Source: Gigaspora rosea (Eukaryota; Glomeromycota; Glomeromycetes; Diversisporales; Gigasporaceae). Taken from it: DNA of 64,000 nucleotides. How positions within the stretch are numbered: position 1 is the first letter of the stretch; every line of letters begins with the position of its first letter. Shown piece by piece: positions 61,528-64,000 of the stretch. Under the pieces are notes generated by a model, which searched no databases, was not told the origin of the DNA, and saw only the letters and a program-made list of their open reading frames with translations. The stretch covers positions 1-64,000 of the forward strand of contig QKWP01001957.1 of assembly GCA_003550325.1 (NCBI GenBank), written 5' to 3'. The translations under genes were made by a program, and so were the position numbers.

Positions 61528-62215
61528 CTAAAAACCTTCTGAGTACACAAAAATTTTTGGTCTTGAAAACTTGCTTACAGCAGCAACTTTAGATTCTGCT
61601 GCCAATATTCCTAAGCCTAAAATTTTATATTCCAAAAACGATATTTTAGTTTGTCCAAAAAAACACTTTTCCAGATTTAATCTAAGATTAGCTTGGTGTA
61701 GTCGATCTAATACGATAGTCACGTGCTCGAGATGCTTATGAAATCGCTGAATAAATATTGTCATCATCTATATAAGCTAACACGAAATCCCACATTTCCT
61801 TTTGAAATACATGGTCTATAAGCCGCTGAAATGTGGGGGGCGCATTGGTTAACCTGAAAAATTCATATCACCTGAATCTCGTGGTGAATACTGTTTTTTC
61901 GCAATTACGTGGGTGGACACCCACCTGCCAAAACCCACTTGCTAGGTCTAAGGTTGTATACCAAGCTGAACTTTCGAGACATCTAGCAGCTCATAGATCC
62001 TGGGAAGAGGATAACTATTACATTTCGTACGCTTGTTCAACTTACAAAAGTCCATACATAGTCTTATTTTACCATTTTTTTCTTAACTAATATGACAGAT
62101 GATACCACGGACTATTGGACGGGCATATTAATCTAGCTTTTTCCATCCTTCTTATTTTTTGACCAATAAATTCGTGCTCAAACCTCGACGTAGGATAGAA
62201 CCTCTGCTTGATTGG
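61528..62215 (-). pseudogene. Ty3 reverse transcriptase, broken
   Basis: Minus-strand motifs in order are SNSPWYHL, LRKKW then CMDFCKLN in shifted frames, and SYPLPRIYELLDVS. Next come DLASGFWQVGV, KTVFTT and LTNAPPTFQRLIDHVF. The catalytic YIDD lies at 61760-61774. The thumb HLEHVTIVLDRLHQANLRLNLEKC closes the region at 61700 and below. At least three frame changes lie between 61780 and 62110. The YIDD box is intact. Confidence 0.87.
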
Positions 62216-62883
62216 AGGGCCTTCTTCGGTATGTATTTCATGCTGAACAATTAACGTTCTTCTTCATCCTCCTTAGTTGCTCTTGGGACATCGCACCCAA
62301 GTTATACTTTTCGACCTGCACTTCCTTATCCTCATCTATATATATCTCACGTATTTTTACACTTTTCTTCAAGACACACTGGACTCAGTATGTCCCTTAT
62401 ACATGCAAAACTTACATATTTCGTTCTTATCAAATTTTGAAGAATAGAATTTGCAATACAAGTAAGTTTGACTTATTAATCCTTTTCTTCTTTGTACTCT
62501 TCTTCATCTTCACTAACTTCTGTCTTGCTTTCTCCTTCACTATCTGTACTTTCGTCCTCACTTTCTTCATTATTGTTTTCCTTATCCATTTCCTGAGATT
62601 TCCTTACAATTCAGTCCCCTATATTTGCTGGTTTGCAATACTCAGTTGGAATTCTTATCTTCCTATCCCCATTCCTAATCATTAACTCACAAGACTCCTA
62701 GTCTAGTCGAGCTCTCGCCTTCTTCATTCAATTGTGTTCTACAATCACGGCATAGTTACCGGCTTCTGTTACTACCACTTTAAATGTAATGGTTTTTCCA
62801 CCCACAGTCATAGGGAATTCATCTATTTCCCCTAATGGCCGTTTCTGTTCCCCATGAACTCCAACCATTATTACTGTAGATGG
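62216..62883 (-). pseudogene. Protease C-terminal part and acidic linker
   Basis: This continues the protease with MVGVHGEQKRPLGEIDEFPM, GGKTITFKVVVTEAGNYAVI, and a TGA at the expected Trp before MKKARARLD. A TAG follows, again where Trp is expected. Then comes a strongly acidic stretch rich in Glu and Asp. The plus-strand open stretch at 62212-62685 is only the shadow of this acidic linker. Confidence 0.7.
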
Positions 62884-63288
62884 TCAATCGATAGATATAC
62901 CAGCCTCCTTTAAGAACACAGCAGAAACCACACAGTCTAATGACCCGCTATCCAATATCAAGATTATGGGTTTTCCTTTAACCTGAGCCTCACAATACAA
63001 GGAGATCTTATAGGTTTCTTCATTTTTATTTAAACAAACCTCTGCCACTCGTGTACGTGTGGTCCTTCCTAGTCTTAAAATTTTTAATGCCTCCTTTCTT
63101 ATATTCGGCACTGCTTGAAAGAGCTGAGCATAGGTTATATCAGCTTTCTTGTTTTGTAGATCTGTCATTATCAAGTATGGTTGTATCTTAGTCATAACTG
63201 GAGGTTCAGCCGGTTTGGTTGGTTTTTTTCTTGTTGCCCTTTTCTTACCTTCCGCTTTTTCTTTACCTTTTTCTTGTTTATGGGTCAA
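62884..63288 (-). CDS. Ty3 aspartic protease domain (fragment)
   Basis: The protease cuts the Gag-Pol polyprotein. The 134-residue open frame starts with a Lys-rich stretch, then PYLIMTDLQNKKADITYAQL. The protease core is GKPIILILDSGSLDCVVSAV, with the catalytic DSG near 62955, followed by FLKEAGISID. It lies between the Gag zinc knuckle and the protease tail in the same orientation. The chosen ATG is only the first in the frame; in the intact element this is an internal part of a polyprotein. It cannot work alone. Confidence 0.75.
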   Translation of the reverse strand: MTHKQEKGKEKAEGKKRATRKKPTKPAEPPVMTKIQPYLIMTDLQNKKADITYAQLFQAVPNIRKEALKILRLGRTTRTRVAEVCLNKNEETYKISLYCEAQVKGKPIILILDSGSLDCVVSAVFLKEAGISID

Positions 63289-63539
63289 TTCCCGTTTTCT
63301 GTTTTCTGATTAATTTCATCCTCTGCTTCTTCTTCTCTAGGTCCTACCAGGTCTTTGTCATTTCCTTTTCGTCGTTTAGCCAAATATGCTTCTTCGATTT
63401 TAGTAACTTAGGAGTTTGTAGATGGTAATGCACTCACACTCTCTTGAAGTGCGGCTTTTAGTTTAAATGCTCCAAGTCTTCTTATATTTATGCTATCATC
63501 ACCTGAGCCCGTGAGGTTTCATCAGTGGGCTGGTTGTTA

Positions 63540-63990
63540 GTTGCACTAATAGGGCCTGGATTAGGAGTAGAGGCAGTTCCTATGACTCTGTCCCAGTTTG
63601 GACGCTCTCTTGTATAATGTCCTTTTTGTTAACACGCGATACATACTGGGCTGCCTGTTTTTTTCTTGTCGATTTCCATCTGTCCACGAGCGAGCATGAG
63701 TATAATTATTATTATTATTACTATTTTTGACTACTGAGACTATTTCTTGTAGTAGTGTCATTATCTGGTTTAACGAGTTATTTCCACTTGGCATCGGTAT
63801 TACTGGTTGACTCGTGGGGTAAATTACTGAAGACATGTTTGAGAGTGTCGACAATAGGTGGGAGATAACATTAAATATAGCAGCAGGACCACACACTGCT
63901 ATTTCATAGTAGTGAATTGGCGATCGCTAAGAGAGGTCTGGGCGGAGCCCTTGTACGAACATCTGAGCTTTTGTCATTTCCGGGTATTGG
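63540..63990 (-). pseudogene. Gag C-terminal part with CCHC zinc knuckle, broken
   Basis: Gag forms the particle and binds element RNA. A minus-strand reading with a frame change shows AQMFVQGLRPDLS at about 63965, a typical Gag stretch. It then shows an Asn-rich linker (NSNNNNNYTHARSW) and a CIAC..KGHYTRERP zinc knuckle near 63620-63650, where a stop falls inside the knuckle. The rest of Gag is beyond the right edge. Confidence 0.65.
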
Positions 63991-64000
63991 TTTTAAATTC

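Larger units (their letters stand above)
58337..64000 (-). mobile_element. Ty3-type LTR retrotransposon, decayed, cut by window edge
   Basis: On the minus strand the order is Gag knuckle, protease, RT, RNase H, integrase with GPY/F module, then an extra ORF. Integrase after RNase H is the Ty3 order. The 5' LTR and most of Gag lie beyond 64000. Many stops and frameshifts show it is old. Confidence 0.88.

Noticed and set aside
62212..62685. 157-residue plus-strand open stretch
   Set aside because: Antisense shadow of the acidic Ty3 linker on the minus strand.

Overview
The window looks like repeat-rich, AT-rich nuclear DNA of a filamentous eukaryote. My best reading is an arbuscular mycorrhizal fungus (Glomeromycotina, Rhizophagus-like). 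The reasons are a broken cytochrome P450 of the type I associate with that group, a FAR1-type Mutator transposase, a Ty3 element with an extra 3' ORF, a LINE with an APE-type endonuclease, and extreme A+T. There are no bacterial operons, no rRNA, no CRISPR, and no host gene that looks intact. Almost every recognisable unit is a transposable element or a relic of one. Element ends and target-site duplications (TSDs) were read by eye from the sequence; family names come from known terminal and TSD rules.

Layout. 0-11 kb: a dense cluster of short non-autonomous DNA transposons. These are hAT-like with 8-bp TSDs, Mutator-like with 9-10-bp TSDs, and several fold-back elements, some nested in a Helitron-like remnant; a 257-base gap lies at 10255. 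11-20.3 kb: a degenerate minisatellite interrupted by a three-level nest. An hAT-like element holds a long-TIR MITE, which holds a 5.75-kb LINE with ORF1 and a broken ORF2. A single N with an exact 252-bp duplication inside ORF2 looks like an assembly join. 20.34-29.11 kb: a nearly perfect 8.77-kb palindrome that starts at another single N. It carries Helitron-like units joined head to tail (3' CTAG touching 5' TC), and more such units follow on the right up to about 30.9 kb.

31-40 kb: tRNA-headed retroposons. One family has two copies of about 1 kb, each with 15-bp TSDs. There is also a Tc1/mariner-type MITE and a 900-bp T-rich tract. 42.3-48.0 kb: a P450 pseudogene on the minus strand, split at its I-helix by a decayed Mutator/FAR1 transposase gene. 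48.06-54.86 kb: a 6.8-kb element with long duplicated inverted ends and possible TTAA TSDs, itself hit by two hAT-like MITEs. 54.9-58.3 kb: AT-rich repeats. 58.3-64.0 kb: a decayed Ty3 retrotransposon on the minus strand (Gag knuckle, protease, RT, RNase H, integrase with a GPY/F module, extra 3' ORF) that runs off the right edge.

The coding relics belong to different elements and do not work together. Several share in-frame stops that fit G:C-to-A:T changes at Trp or Arg codons, which suggests the region decays mainly by transitions.
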